NCBI GenBank assembly: GCA_026419785.1
Contig: JAODTK010005926.1
Span: forward strand, 62,001-126,000
DNA length: 64,000 bases
Direction of reading: 5' to 3'
DNA from: Sclerodactyla briareus
Taxonomy: Eukaryota > Echinodermata > Holothuroidea > Dendrochirotida > Sclerodactylidae
Part shown: piece by piece, positions 22,371 through 33,850 of the stretch
Numbering within the stretch: the first letter of the stretch is position 1
Layout of the letters: each line of letters opens with the position of its first letter
Position numbers and translations under genes: made by a program
The notes under the pieces: generated by a model
The model's database searches: none
What the model saw: the letters and a program-made list of their open reading frames with translations, nothing else
What the model was told of the DNA's origin: nothing

Positions 22371-23595
22371 ACCAGGCGAGACACTGGGGCAATCACTGTT
22401 TTATACAGGACCCAGTGGAGCCTAAAAAAAAAATCCACCGTATGAAGACCGGATACTGCGAAAGACTGTGCTTCAACTTAGGTGACATGATTGACAGAAC
22501 CCATTCAATGTCTGTTAGATCATTTATATTTTTGGAAGAATTCAGAATGATGTTTTTTAACGGTTATTTTTCAGTGATTTGCTTACTAGAACACATGTAT
22601 ATATAGTATGTATTATAACTAAAACATGTACAGTTCTGCGAAATATCAACGTTAGGAACTTTTTAGATATGAAAATTGACCATATGTCGTGCATAATGTA
22701 GCGACAGTTGTTTTCCCATGCCCCTGCATAGTGGGCTAGTTACGATGTACTGTAAACATCGTACATCGTGTGCATGCCAGATCATGTCAAACAATAACAT
22801 CATCAGCACAGTGTATTCATACACAGCACAGTAAAATTCCAACTGCACGGTTGTTGATATGGGCGTTTTTTGCAGCAGCCGGCCAGTTCGCGCGAGCCCT
22901 GCGTTCATCAACGTAAAGAAATTGTGCGAGGTAAAAGTTGACGAATGTAGAAGAATTTTGATTGTGAATAAGGTCAAATCAAAAGACAAGCAGGTGGGAG
23001 ATTAAACGTTTAGAAGGAGCAATGATCATAAACAAAAATATTTTTGAAGGAGAAAATGGTTGTCCGTCGCGCAACACTTTAAAGTTCTGGGTTGTCCGGA
23101 AGAAATTATGGTCGTCTCGGTCTCTCGGACCGACGACCGTATTTATGAACGAGCAATGGAATGGCCTTGTGTACGTGTATGGGGAGTGTTGCAGTAGTGC
23201 CTTGCACACGTGCCTTAGACGTGAGGCATACCATACCGCTCTTGGGGGCCTGCGCTGCTGCCGCTGCAGTGTTCAGAGCAGAATCAACTGATCGTGTTTG
23301 GCATGGATGTTGTACAGTAGTGGACAGTACGACGCAGCGCCCGAGGGTTTCACGGGAGCGCGGTCCGTTTGCTTCTCCGTGGGAAAGAGGAGAGGACAAG
23401 GCACTAGGTATTTTTTAGGAGGGGGCGGGGGGGGGCTTTATGGGAAAATCCGCGGTAAATTCATAAATAAGGAGGCGAGAGCGCGCTGATAGCGCTGGCG
23501 CTACTTATAACGCAAGCCCTGGGTTACCAAGGAAAATGTGACCAGTTATCCAAACAACACACCCCCCTCCTCCTACCTATTAGCAATAGCCAGTT
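22371..23595. other. No gene recognised; GC-rich patch and possible hAT-type end
   Basis: An inverted repeat CGATGTAC / GTACATCG lies at about 22743-22769. A GC-rich patch at 23150-23420 is open in several frames on both strands without recognisable protein. The phrase GTTGTCCG occurs at about 23059 and 23092. The segment ends near 23521 with GCAAGCCCTG, the reverse of CAGGGCTTG, which resembles a hAT terminus. No partner end was found. Confidence 0.3.
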
Positions 23596-23599
23596 CGGA

Positions 23600-23905
23600 A
23601 TATGTTAATGAGATGATAATGATAGTGTGTCAAGGTCATGGGGAAAGGACCAGCAGTTCGACGGGAACAGTACAGTGTGCTGAACGATCTTTCAAAATCC
23701 CCTGCCGAAAATTAGGGAAACCTGCCATCACAAAAACTTACATGATTTCCCCCCATTTATCACCAAGAACATCCAAAAGCATGGGGATGAATTGGTTGCG
23801 TTTTAAAATAAGCCGAATGATATTGCTATGGGGGGAATCGACTGATCTTCTATGCCCCGAACTGCCCTGTGGTGAGCATGGCACTTCGAACTACAAACTG
23901 GTTAT
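23600..23905 (+). repeat. Dispersed repeat, 23.6-kb family, near-complete copy
   Basis: Landmarks in order are ATGAGATGATAATGATA, AAGGTCATGGGG, GCAGTTCGACG, GAACGATCTTTC, CTTACATGATTTCCCCCCAT, AAGCATGGGGATGAATTGG, AAATAAGCCG, GATATTGCTATGG and CCTGTGGTGAGCATG. The minus-strand member is at 48.05-48.36 kb and an interrupted member at 4.09-5.16 kb. The 139-codon plus frame here follows the repeat and is not a supported gene. Confidence 0.75.
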
Positions 23906-24614
23906 AATATCCCTAGAAGAGAGAGTGAGAATTAGTACTGTAGCAGCTTCCAAGTAATTAACAATAGTGTATGGGACTGATGTATGAGTACAGTGTTGCA
24001 CATATGAAGGCGAGTTGTTTTCTAAACTTGTATGGATCCATATTTTTACTTGTTGCATTGTGACATCCGGGCTCGCACTGTCGATTTTCATGAACATGAT
24101 TTCCAGTTTAAAAGAACTGAATCTGCGGTAGTAGTTGTTTATGTACTTCCCTTGAATGTAATTGGAGGCACCCTTTGAACCGCATGGTTCATGTCCATTT
24201 GCGTCATACACACCCCCCCTCATCCACCCCCCCCAACCCCTTCCCCTCCTTGAATGACATCATGCCTCGTAAAGTATATAATTATAATAATGATCATTAA
24301 TAATAAAACAAAGGCAAACCTCCAATTTTCGAGTGTGGGCTTTTTGATATGTCCTCTTTTTACCTGTGCTAGCTTAGCGGAACTATAATGGTACAATTAC
24401 CATGGCCATTGGCCTTTGACCTTGTAAGTGAACCTGAGCTCTGCCAAACTGCAGCATGATTCTTCCCTCTTTAAAACAATGTGGGTGACCCCCCACAACA
24501 AGGAACCCTGGAAAACTGCTGAAGTCAGAAAGCTATGAACGGACAATCCAAAACAGCAATGGGACCCCTGAAAATGATATTAAAGAAGAGATTTGGTCAC
24601 AAACTATTTGTGCA
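23906..24614. other. No feature recognised
   Basis: C-rich run near 24211-24245 and AT-rich sequence. The minus frame 23891-24223 has no recognisable domain. Confidence 0.35.
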
Positions 24615-25065
24615 TGCCATCCTAGTATTTTGATTTGATTGTATTCTATAAGTTCAGGAATCCAATTTGAGGCTCATCAAGGAACCCTGGCCGTTTTTGA
24701 GACTGCTATAGTGCCTATTGTCAATGATTGGCGGGAAGATAGTAATAAGTGGTCTCAGTGACAATTGCAGCAATAGTTGGATTCAAATCCAAGCAGTCAC
24801 CAGACGTTTCCCCATTCCAAACCTATTCCTCTAAGGTTGCGCAGATGTACTCGGGGTTGCGATGGGCGAGGTCTTGTCTCCACTGCATGGTTTCCAATGT
24901 AATGCAGTGACTTTCTAGGGTTACTGGGGTTCGTTACAGGATATTTGCAATGAATCTTGTCTGTCGGCTGTGAGCAGTCCGTTGAACTTGAACTTCAGCG
25001 CCTCCAGATTCCAAGAAAGTGGTCGGGTCCTGGAGTTCATGATCATCCGTCGGGATGGAAAATGA
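24615..25065. repeat. Two fragments of the ATCAAATC family in opposite orientation
   Basis: Fragment one (about 24620-24690) reads TTTGATTTGATT then CCAATTTGAGGCTCATC, as at 12.92-12.98 kb. Fragment two (about 24840-25062) reads GATGGGCGAGGTCTTG, GGGTTACTGGGGTTCGTTAC, GATATTTGCAATGAA and GTGGTCGGGTCCTGGAGTTC, which is the reverse complement of 13.10-13.29 kb. The two pieces thus face opposite ways with about 150 bases between them, an inversion or two insertions. Confidence 0.65.
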
Positions 25066-27180
25066 TGTATCAGCTACAGCTACTCTAAGGAGATGTGTAC
25101 AGTTCCTACAGAGTTAACCTCCATGAATCATACAATGCCAGTGGAGAGCAGTTATATAGGCTACAGCACTGAGTATTATTGTCGATGGGGTGGGAAAGTA
25201 GGCTGGTTATGGGTGAAGTTAGAAACAACCCTTCCATATAATATTGAAGGGCAGATCGTTATACTGCGGAAAGTGCCAATGGGGTAAACAAATATAACAA
25301 GAGTGCCAATAGCACAGTAGCACCCCTGCAAGATCTCAGATGATAGTATGCTATCCACAAGTAATGTGTGTTAGATTGGTCATTCCAAGTGCATAAGAAT
25401 GTTTTGTATTGACATGTCATACTCTCTAGAATCATAATAGTTGAAAAAAAAAAAAAAAACTGGCTCAAATCCAATATAACCCCTTTCTCGTGCCTGTCAT
25501 TTGTCAAAAATGATTAAAATTGGGTGAAAATACCTGAAATTGGCTTTTATATACAATTTTACCCATGTATGACCCACCAATGTGTACAGTCAAAGATGCT
25601 TTATGCAAATGGTACAATGTGGACATGACTGTGAACAGCATCCATAAATCCATTTGATATTTGATATATAGTCATTATTAACTTGAAATAATTTTTCCTT
25701 CAGGGCAGCGAGGTTGATAGCTTAGATGCGAACAGGGCAGGCTGTTGTTCAAGCCATTAAAATCTGACGAGATGATGGAAGTGCATTCATTTCTGTCCGT
25801 TCCCGCCAGTCCACCGTCTGGTGACTATAGCCTCATTTTTAAATACAATTATAAAAACAATCATAAATAATCTGACAAGTATATTAATTAGGTTTAATTA
25901 GAGGGATATGAGAGAGGCTATGAATCTAATATGAGTAGGCTTATGTTGAAGATAATTTGCATGGGAACCTACATGTAATTTGGCTCTATCCAATTCTCAA
26001 TAAAATTACAATCCTCTAAAATTGTCAAAATATCCAAAAGTAATCAATAAAGAATTGTCTTTACTAGGTAATGAATCTTGAATTACCCAAATGAATATCT
26101 CGATACTTCAAAATAAAATTGTCTTACAACTCTCTAGAGTAACGAACGGTTGAAAGGAACAAGTCAATTGGTAAGCCACACAAATCTTCCAACAACTTTA
26201 GAGCTATACTCAAGAATACAATGGAAAAAACGTGTTCAATAAAGGTGGCATACAGTAATGTGCGGGTACAACAATCGATATATATAGCGTGGATGGTAAT
26301 GTGACATGGTGAACAATCGAAAAGGCGCAGGCATAGAAATGTTATAATTATATAGCATCAGCATAACAATGTGTACATTACAGCAACATGCTAATATTCC
26401 TTTCGAGGATAGATATGTTTCCTGACAATTGTTTTTTTCACCCCGTAAAAGTTTTGTTTTACAACCCAAAATTGGCAGAAATGAGGTGAAGAACAAAAAC
26501 TTTTGATGTTTTTTTGTTAGACCAACTGTCAGCGATACCACTTCACACAATGGCGCAGTTATCGCCCACAATGATACCTGAGAGTACTATTGAAAATAGA
26601 AATTTGAACAAAACTTTATGTTAAATTGTTCAGTTTATTTTATTTACCCCACCTCATTTAGTCAGTGTATTTGATAATAAAAATCCGCAAGAAAAAGCTT
26701 TCGAGTACAATGTCAAACTCCAATTGATAGCCACATGGCCCACACTGCCATTAATAGAAGTTGCATGGAATGAGATAATATTAAGCCAAAATCCCTAGGC
26801 GCCCCAATTTCAAGCAGTGCGGCACTTGCAGAGTGCAGTATGATTCATGAAGACCGGTTAAAAAATATCCCCACCAGCATCTCAAGGAGATAAAACATTA
26901 CGCACAGGCACTATATTAGTCATTGGCCTCATCAATCATAGGCTAATTTGAGCCCCCTGCTAAGCAGGGCCTCCAGCCCTCAACCACCTAATGATACAAA
27001 TGTAAGCCTACCTTCTGAAACCTCCTGATACGGAGGTTCCCTCCAGCATATCCCTAATAGATACCTTGTGATCCCACAATCAAGCAATATAAATGACCCT
27101 ACTGGTATTTACACACTATATGCTGTGCTATATGTTAGATCAAGGGGTACATCCATCCCCACTCCTCAATCTAATATATA
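25066..27180. other. No feature recognised
   Basis: About 2.1 kb of AT-rich sequence. Short frames (for example minus 26236-26571) lack recognisable domains. A16-like run at about 25444-25459. Confidence 0.4.
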
Positions 27181-27182
27181 CT

Positions 27183-27515
27183 TTAGGATAGGCAGGATTT
27201 AACGCAGAGGGCACCATGAGCTTGCGCTCCCCTATCGAAAATGTTTGGATACTCCGGGTATGAAATCTGAAGTGCACCAGATGTTTTCTTAGGTGACTGT
27301 TCAAGGATCGGCCATCGGACGAGAGAGGTTAAAATAGCGGTTCTCAGGGCAGGTTGAGATTGATTAAACCACTCCGCCGTTCCTGATTCATCTAGCACTA
27401 GCGAGAAGATATCCTCAATAATATGGCCAGGGTACCCTGATGAGCGGGCTTGGACTTCCCAGTGCCCGTAGCATTCAATGCCATTCAATTCCAAATGCCT
27501 CATGAATATGTATGT
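27183..27515 (-). other. Uncharacterised minus-strand open frame, 106+ codons
   Basis: The frame is open from about 27515 down to the stop at 27183. Composition is protein-like (Trp, Tyr, Glu, Pro present; low bias), and an acceptor-like CTCTCCAATTCCATGCCCCCAG ends just upstream at about 27516. No family is recognised. It lies about 340 bases beyond the terminal exon at 27.86 kb on the same strand, so it could be 3' UTR, a separate exon or chance. Confidence 0.2.
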
Positions 27516-27854
27516 GCTGGGGGCATGGAATTGGAGAGAAACAATTTATGGGTCATCAATGTGACACATGAGCAAAAACTCTGTGACGCAATTATGAACC
27601 ACTTTGTAGCAACAAAACTTTTGACAAGGGGGCTTAGCGTGACCAAAGTTCCCAGAAAAGAGTATGAAAAATGAATCGAGTTACACACAAGTCTTACACA
27701 CAGCTATTACCAGAGCTACAGTGTATAATAGCTCCATGGCGTGTGGGGGGGGGGGGGGGGAGCATGTTGTCACCGGGAATGGACATAGAAGTCATGCAGT
27801 ATGTGTTGCAGGGCAGCTAGCGAACATGGTAAACTGAAATAGTCGCTTTAGGCC

Positions 27855-27976
27855 TTACTCCAGAATTCGGCGGTCTGGAAACACCTTGAGGGGTAGCTCC
27901 ACGTTGTCATAAAGGCCCTCGATGCTCTTGTTCTCGACGGTAATGTTGGACAGCGATGGCGCCGATGGATGTCCAT
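27855..27976 (-). CDS. Terminal exon of an unidentified protein-coding gene (partial)
   Basis: On the minus strand an acceptor with a clear pyrimidine tract, TTGTTTTCTCTTCCAG, ends at 27977. The exon then gives 2 bases completing a split codon, 39 full codons and TAA at 27857-27855. The peptide ends LYDNVELPLKVFPDRRILE. About two thirds of its codons end in G or C, although the neighbourhood is AT-rich, which supports real coding. The other two frames give a stop or an unlikely Arg/Ser-rich product. Upstream exons would lie at higher coordinates, beyond the repeats of 28.2-28.9 kb; I could not place them. The protein family is not recognised. Start is unknown because only the last exon is visible. 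Confidence 0.5.
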
Positions 27977-28184
27977 CTGGAAGAGAAAACAAGGCAGGGC
28001 GAGCTCCGAGTGGCAACAAGTTCTCATGAGACACAACACAAAATCACTTGATGGACAACCTGAGACAAGTGCGATGGATGTGGAAGATTCGCACAAATTA
28101 AACAGGAAGCTTAGTGATTCCTTGATCTTTCTGACAACATACAGCCAGACTCAAGGACAAAAAGGAGATTGTACCAACTCATTG

Positions 28185-28905
28185 GGGAACCTAACGTCTG
28201 ACAATTCCCATTTTTGGACAACAATAGGGTTTCCTATACTCTTGATAAGATAGCTCTACACACTAATTCAAGGATTTCAACTTTGACCTCTAGTTACCTC
28301 AAAAACAATAGTTCATGAACTCATTATGGGAATCGCACACATACAAGTATGAGCTTTATCATTTCAGGTGGGGTCGGTATCATGCCCATATTGGCGAAAA
28401 TATTGACTTTCCACCAAATTTTCTATTTTCACCAAAATTTCACTCCTGACCTATACCGAAACAATAGGATTCCGTACTCCCAATAAGAAAGCCAAACACC
28501 AAATTTCACCCGATCAGATCCAAGATCGGACTTATCTTTTTCACAAGGTTATCAGGCGTTGACCTCTTGGTGACCACAGATGACTCTGATCTGACCCCCA
28601 AAACATAGGGTTCATGGACCTCTGGGAAAAAACACATTTACGAAGTTATGAGTTCATCCATCTAGGTGGGGCGATTACACTGTATTGTGTTCACAGCCAA
28701 AAATTGGCTAAGACATTGTCTTGTCACCAATTTCTCTTTTGACTAAAATGAACCCGACCTATACCAAAAACAATCGGGAACCTGTACTCCCCATAAGAAA
28801 GCTACACACTAAATGTGAACCCGATCAGACAAACCATTCTGGCTTATGTGTTCAACTTCCAACGATTCCTCATGAAAACCGTGTCGAAGATCTGTTAGAA
28901 TTGCA
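28185..28905 (+). repeat. Tandem units of the 300-bp AACAATAGGGTTCATG family
   Basis: About two and a half units. TTTGACCTCTAG (28283) and TTGACCTCTTGG (28559) mark successive units about 276 bases apart, and TTTTCTATTTTCACC and CCGATCAGA words fall in the same order as at 15.5-16.65 kb. If the exon at 27.86 kb is real, this array sits in its upstream intron. Confidence 0.75.
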
Positions 28906-29014
28906 TAAACAGTCTAGATGAGACATAACGTGTTTCACAAACAATATGTTCCAGTATTTGAGCAGTAGAGAGACAGGGCCGATAATGCAGCCAGATGTTT
29001 ATCACCGTTTTTAG

Positions 29015-29065
29015 ATTCAGGCCTCGTTTTAGATTTTTTCTGGTTGTCCGTGGACAACCATTGTT
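29015..29065. repeat. Perfect hairpin within a hAT-like terminal sequence
   Basis: GGTTGTCC / GGACAACC with a two-base loop lies at 29042-29059. It follows CAGGCCTCGTTTTAG, which resembles a CAGGGCTTG-type hAT end. Related GTTGTCCG or GTGGACAACC words occur at 23.06 and 31.72 kb. The outer boundaries of the element are not resolved. Confidence 0.35.
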
Positions 29066-29634
29066 GCATTTTTGCGTTTCCGAAGCGAAATAATGTTTGT
29101 CCGGCAAGTTACCAGGTTGATGATTGAGCGATCTCGGTTTCTGCCGCTCCAATGTGGCCACAGCTTCACATGATTTTGTTAGCTCTCAAATTGCTTATGG
29201 ACCTACACCCTACTACAAACACCTGATCAGATGACCCATGGCTTTCACAGAATTTACAGAACATTCAAGTCGCTCTCCTTGTCATATCTTAGCCAGGTGT
29301 ATAGGCAGGGTTTGACAGCCACGACTCTTGAAATTTGTGTTGCTGAGTCGCTTAATACTGGCATGGCTTTCCTCCTGATGTTCTTTTTTCTGGATTTTTA
29401 TCGAGGAGCAGTAATGCCACAGTGTTCAAAAAATTTAAACAGGCGATCGCCCCCAAGTCTGCCTGGTTGCGGGATAGTGATTTCTTCTTTAGACCATGCC
29501 AAACAATTACAAGGCATTCCATGTGTTGCTTTAAGATTTCCGGTATTAGCATTTAACAGAAAACAGCCTCATACTAACCAGTGCCCATTTTCAACATTCG
29601 TTAGGATGACTATTGACAATGTCTGCTAAAGGAG

Positions 29635-29910
29635 TACAAGTTTTGTATCTTGTACACAAGCTCCCGGGCCAAATTTCATTGAATATGTCAAATTTATTGC
29701 AATGAGTATATATGGTCTTCAGGACGAAAGTGGATGAACATCGGCAACTCTCACCGCGCACCTCCACAAAAAGGTCCAGCATGATGGCTCCACAGTTTCA
29801 GGAGATATCGAACAGCACATACGACACAGGACAGACAGACAAACGGCAACAGACACACACAAAACAAAGTGGCCACTCGATGTCTCTCTTTAACAAAGTT
29901 CGGGCGAGAC
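29635..29910 (-). repeat. Inverted copy of the hairpin-led repeat of 20.76 kb
   Basis: Read on the minus strand: TCTCGCCCGAACTTTGTT, then a GTCTGTCTGTCC-type stretch, GATATCTCCTGAAACTGTGG, ATCATGCTGGACC and GGAGCTTGTGTACAAGATAC. These match 20761-21030 in order. It is truncated after the AAGATAC phrase. Confidence 0.7.
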
Positions 29911-31558
29911 AAAGAGCCAAAACCAAGTCTACTTACGCTTGGTTACCGGGCCATTATTAGTTTACTATGTATTTTTACTAAAACTGTTACGCTAGGTTTA
30001 AAATGTGGGGGAATTCCACTCCCCCTCAAAATTTTTCAAAGGGAGATTTGAAACTAGGGAGGGGGGGGAGGGATTCGCAGAAAAAGATCAGCAGTTTCTT
30101 TGATACCATGAATACCACCGAACATCGCCAGTTTATAACAATAGGATTTGTATTTGCTAAGGGGTTACAGTTCCCTATGGCCTAAGGTTGTCTCCTTGAC
30201 TCCCTTCCAAACCGGACTGCATTGCAAACTATTGCTACACCAAGTTACACGTATTCAGCAGGGGGTTACCTGCGGGAATGCTTCCATCCCATAGCTACCG
30301 ACTTTCAACGAAAGGGCAAAAACCCTTCCACGGCAATCATTTTTCTGGCCCATGGAATGTTATTCCAAGGCAAAATTTTGTGTGAATAAATGAACAGAAA
30401 GATAATTTTCAATGCTTCACTAGTTCCCACAGGGTAGCCAGCAGTAGGCCTACGCCTAAGCTACTGGAACTTGCTATGATGTACAGGAACCACACTTAGC
30501 CAAGATCAGAGAATGATTATCGTGAAGAAACCTTGCAAATATTAACATGATTTAATCTTTGTGAATGTGTTGGTATCAACCATCTTAATGCCTGTTTAAT
30601 TATTTGATGATTTTTAAAATGTTTTCAGATGCAGATGTTAACGTTATTTTACAGTGAATTTGGTCCCCATTCCACATGGTTAACATAGAAGGGTAGCATA
30701 CATCAGATTCTACAAAATCATGTCAATCGAATGTTATCGATTGTGTGGGCTGAAAAAATAGTGTTCTTCTTTCATGTCCTGGCAGTGTACGATGTTTTTG
30801 ACACTCTGACACATGATATGAGGGATTGCATACATTGGTGCCTGACAGTAACGAGATCATGAGGGTTGAGAGAGTGCAAAATTTACAGTCATGTTGTGGA
30901 AACCAGTTGCGGGACATTCCGGCATAGAAATTAGTTTTGCTGCAGTTTTGAGGTTGAGTGCGCAGATCGCGCGATCCCGCACCGTAGACCGTGAACACTT
31001 TGTACTAGAATGATGTACAAAAACATATGGTCAGTATTGTGCACAAAACCAATGTTTTATTACACCAAAAAATTGCCGGACTGCTAACATAACAGAAAAC
31101 AATAATCCCGTAGGCATGCCTCGCCAAGCAAACAGTTTACAAAACCACGTGTGTGTGGATGAACGTTCAATAAAATGACGTCAGTCTGCAAATCTTTGCA
31201 TTGAATTGTGTTATTGTGATGTTACTCGCACATGTGTGTAACAAAACTAATTTGCCACTAGTGATTGTATTGCGTGAAACCGACCCAAGTTACAAAACGC
31301 AACATGGGCACGAGTGTACTCAGAATTACCAAATGTCGTTCAATGTAATTGTAGCGTAAGTGACGCTCTTATAATTTATTTGCGTCACGGGTTTCCTCAC
31401 GTTGTAAACAAACAGAATAGTTTCACTAAACCAACACCAAAAGTGCATGCAGGTACTAGCGTAAGTACGTAGCACTCGTATGCTATACATGATCGTTTTT
31501 TAATATGCCGCGTTCCATTTAACTTGTAATTCCCATATCATGGACTCGTTGTGTGACA
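29911..31558. other. No feature recognised
   Basis: AT-rich sequence with a short G tract near 30059-30068. The minus frame 30723-30998 has scattered cysteines and no domain I recognise. Confidence 0.4.
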
Positions 31559-31809
31559 TTGAGTGTGAGGCCCCTGATCGTGATCAGAGTTTCAGCTGGT
31601 ATTTGGGGGGGAAAATACAGCAAAAATAAAATTTAAATATATGAATTACGAATTTTTTTTTTTTTCAAACGATGAGAACAAAATTTCCTTGTTGGATAAA
31701 TTGTAACTAAAAAGTGGTAGTCCAGTGGACAACCGTCATGTCAAAAAGGGTTGTTGTGCACAATTTCAAGTAGTCTCCGACGATTGGACGACCGTAAAAG
31801 TCAAGCCCT
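31559..31809. repeat. Possible hAT-derived fragment
   Basis: Ends near 31809 with AAAAGTCAAGCCCTGA, whose reverse complement TCAGGGCTTGACTTTT resembles a hAT terminus. It contains CCAGTGGACAACC at about 31721-31733, shared with the hairpin at 29.04 kb. No matching opposite end or TSD was found. Confidence 0.3.
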
Positions 31810-31954
31810 GAGATTGGAGCGATTGTTAGCATTTGTCCAATCATTGTGGCACAAAACTAAATGACAAACTTCGACAATGATTGATTGAGAAGTGATGTGA
31901 GAATTGGCGCTGATTCAACAGAAAGTCTTTTAGAAGACGATTTGGTATTGACCT

Positions 31955-32150
31955 TTGGCGTCAGTCATGAGCTATGAGATGGAAGTAGCAGGAATGGTAC
32001 GGCATGGGGTGGCATTATCCCCATGTACAACTGCCTATTTACAGGTGTAATTGGTTTGTGAGCAATAGTTTGCCATGCGAGAGTCGTTGGAGAGAGGGAG
32101 TAGGGATGAGGAGTCAGGGAGGACAACAGGCAGTGGCCGTTCACGGCGCT
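31955..32150 (+). repeat. Dispersed repeat with GA-rich tail, copy 2
   Basis: Partner of 14.505-14.69 kb: GTCAGTCAT, GATGGAAGTAGCAGGAAT, GGCATGGGGTGG, ACAACTGCCT, GAGAGAGGGAG and GTCAGGGAG follow in the same order and orientation. Confidence 0.55.
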
Positions 32151-32389
32151 GGTGGTTTGCCTAAACGCACCTAAAGTTGATTTGAGGCGAGTTATCATTC
32201 GCGCACCTTGGAATTGACAAATCCTCGCCCTATAAAAAAAAATAAAAAATCACAAAAACCTTAACAATAATAATTCAAAATCCGAGACAAATTAATGTTT
32301 AAAGCTTGTAAAAAACCCGCCGATGATGGTATCAGGTATCATGTTGTATCACTAGTTGAAACTCTATTCAAAAATATTCTTACTGGTAA

Positions 32390-32610
32390 TTGCGACATCG
32401 ATTCTGAGGGTCCCCAAGAGGTCAAAGTCTGAAAACCTTGATGAACACATAAGTCCAGAATGGTGGTCTGAAAAAGGTTCAAATTTGGTGTGTAGTTTTT
32501 ATGGGGAGACAGGAACCCTATAGTTTCTGGATAGGTCGGGGTGAATTTTGGTTGAAAAAGTTAATTAATTTTGGCCAATTTGGCTTGTGAACACGATAAC
32601 TTGACCCACC
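32390..32610 (-). repeat. 300-bp family, portion left of an inserted transposon
   Basis: Minus-strand match to the 15.5-kb array: the plus strand reads GGTCAAAGTCTGAAAACCTT, CCAGAATGGTGGTCTGA, GGTCGGGGTGAATTTTGG and GGCTTGTGAACACGATAAC. The unit breaks at GACCCACC (32603-32610), where the transposon at 32611 begins, and resumes after it at 33396. Confidence 0.75.
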
Positions 32611-33394
32611 TAGCCTGTTGAAACAGGACGTTTGACTTTGGTCACCTCGTATCAGCCCCATCACTCATAGTGCAGGGTGGCCCTTAACCAATTGGAATTG
32701 GCCTAAAACAAACGCCTGTGCGACTCGTTCTGCTCGCTGTCGAATTGAATTATGGGCGGGACTATTGGGCGGTGCTGCAATTTGGCAACGTCAACGTTGA
32801 TTTGCGCAATCGGAGATTCTCTCTTTCACTAATTACGGGAAAATGGGCATGCCTGCTGGAATGGAAAACTACTCTATTGGTCTGATATGGCATTGTTTAG
32901 AGCAACCCCACCTAGTTTGAGATACGGTGGTAGGATATTTTTTTTAATTGCTCATTTGAAGGATTCATTTTTTCCTAACTTCCGCGGCGAACCAAAAAAC
33001 CGCAATACGCCCCTGCGCATAGCCGAAACAGGGCTTTGGTCAATTTTAGGCTTCAAATGATATTTCGATAAGTCTCATTTTCGGTGTTGGTTATGTAAAA
33101 GGGTTTTTGAAAGTCTTCTGTAAATTATTCATGACCAAAAATATGGTGCCAATTTTTCGAGGCATTATTCAGGGTGATCCACATCCATATCACACACCGT
33201 GTGTGCTACTGATGACTGACCTCTACGTCACCTGATCGTAATGAGCAAAATCCCAATTTTTGGGATTTGTCAAACGAAGCCTGCAGGACGATATATGTTA
33301 GTGTATCGGACCGCGTATGTCGGTATATACAAAAAAACGATAGCCCTCTCTATTTTAGGGACGGCTTCTCCAGTCAGTATGCTGTAGCAGGCTA
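32611..33394. mobile_element. Non-autonomous DNA transposon, copy 2
   Basis: The 784-bp element starts TAGCCTGTTGAAACAGG and ends GTAGCAGGCTA, collinear with the element at 8087-8850. Shared internal words include AAACAAACGCCTGTGCGACT, GGGCGGTGC and CTGATGACTGAC. TSD is GACCCACC at 32603-32610 and 33396-33403. It sits inside a unit of the 300-bp family. An uninterrupted version of the same target, ATTGACCCCACCTGGATGG, occurs at 33704-33722, confirming the boundaries. No protein frame is shared between copies. Confidence 0.9.
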
Positions 33395-33395
33395 G

Positions 33396-33850
33396 GACCC
33401 ACCTGGATGGATGAAGTTCATACTTGGTATTTGTGTCACCATGATGAGTACATGAAACCTATCGTTTGGGGGTCAGGTCAGCGGTCATCGTGAGGTCACC
33501 AGAGGTCAGGTCTGAAAACTTTGGGAACACGTTAAGTCCAGAATGGTTGAGTCTGATCAGGCTTCAATTGGTGTGTTAGCGTTCTTATGCGGAGTACAGG
33601 GACCCTATGTTTTGGAATGGGTCGGGGTGAATTTTGGTCAAAAATAGGGGAAATTTGCTGAAAAGTCAATATAATTGGCACATGGCGGCTTGTGGACACA
33701 ATAATTGACCCCACCTGGATGGATGAAGCTCATAATTGGTATTGTGTGTTCCCCTGCTGGAGTACATGAACCTATTGTTTTAGGTCACCAGAGGCCAAGT
33801 CTGAACTCCTTGAAATTAGTGTGTAGCTATCTTATTCAAGAGTTCGGAAA
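33396..33850 (-). repeat. 300-bp family, portion right of the transposon
   Basis: The plus strand reads CACCTGGATGGATGAAG twice (33400 and 33711), GGTCACCAGAGG twice (33495 and 33783), and CCAGAATGG followed by GTCTGATCAGG, giving a unit of about 300 bases in the minus orientation relative to the 15.5-kb array. Confidence 0.75.
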
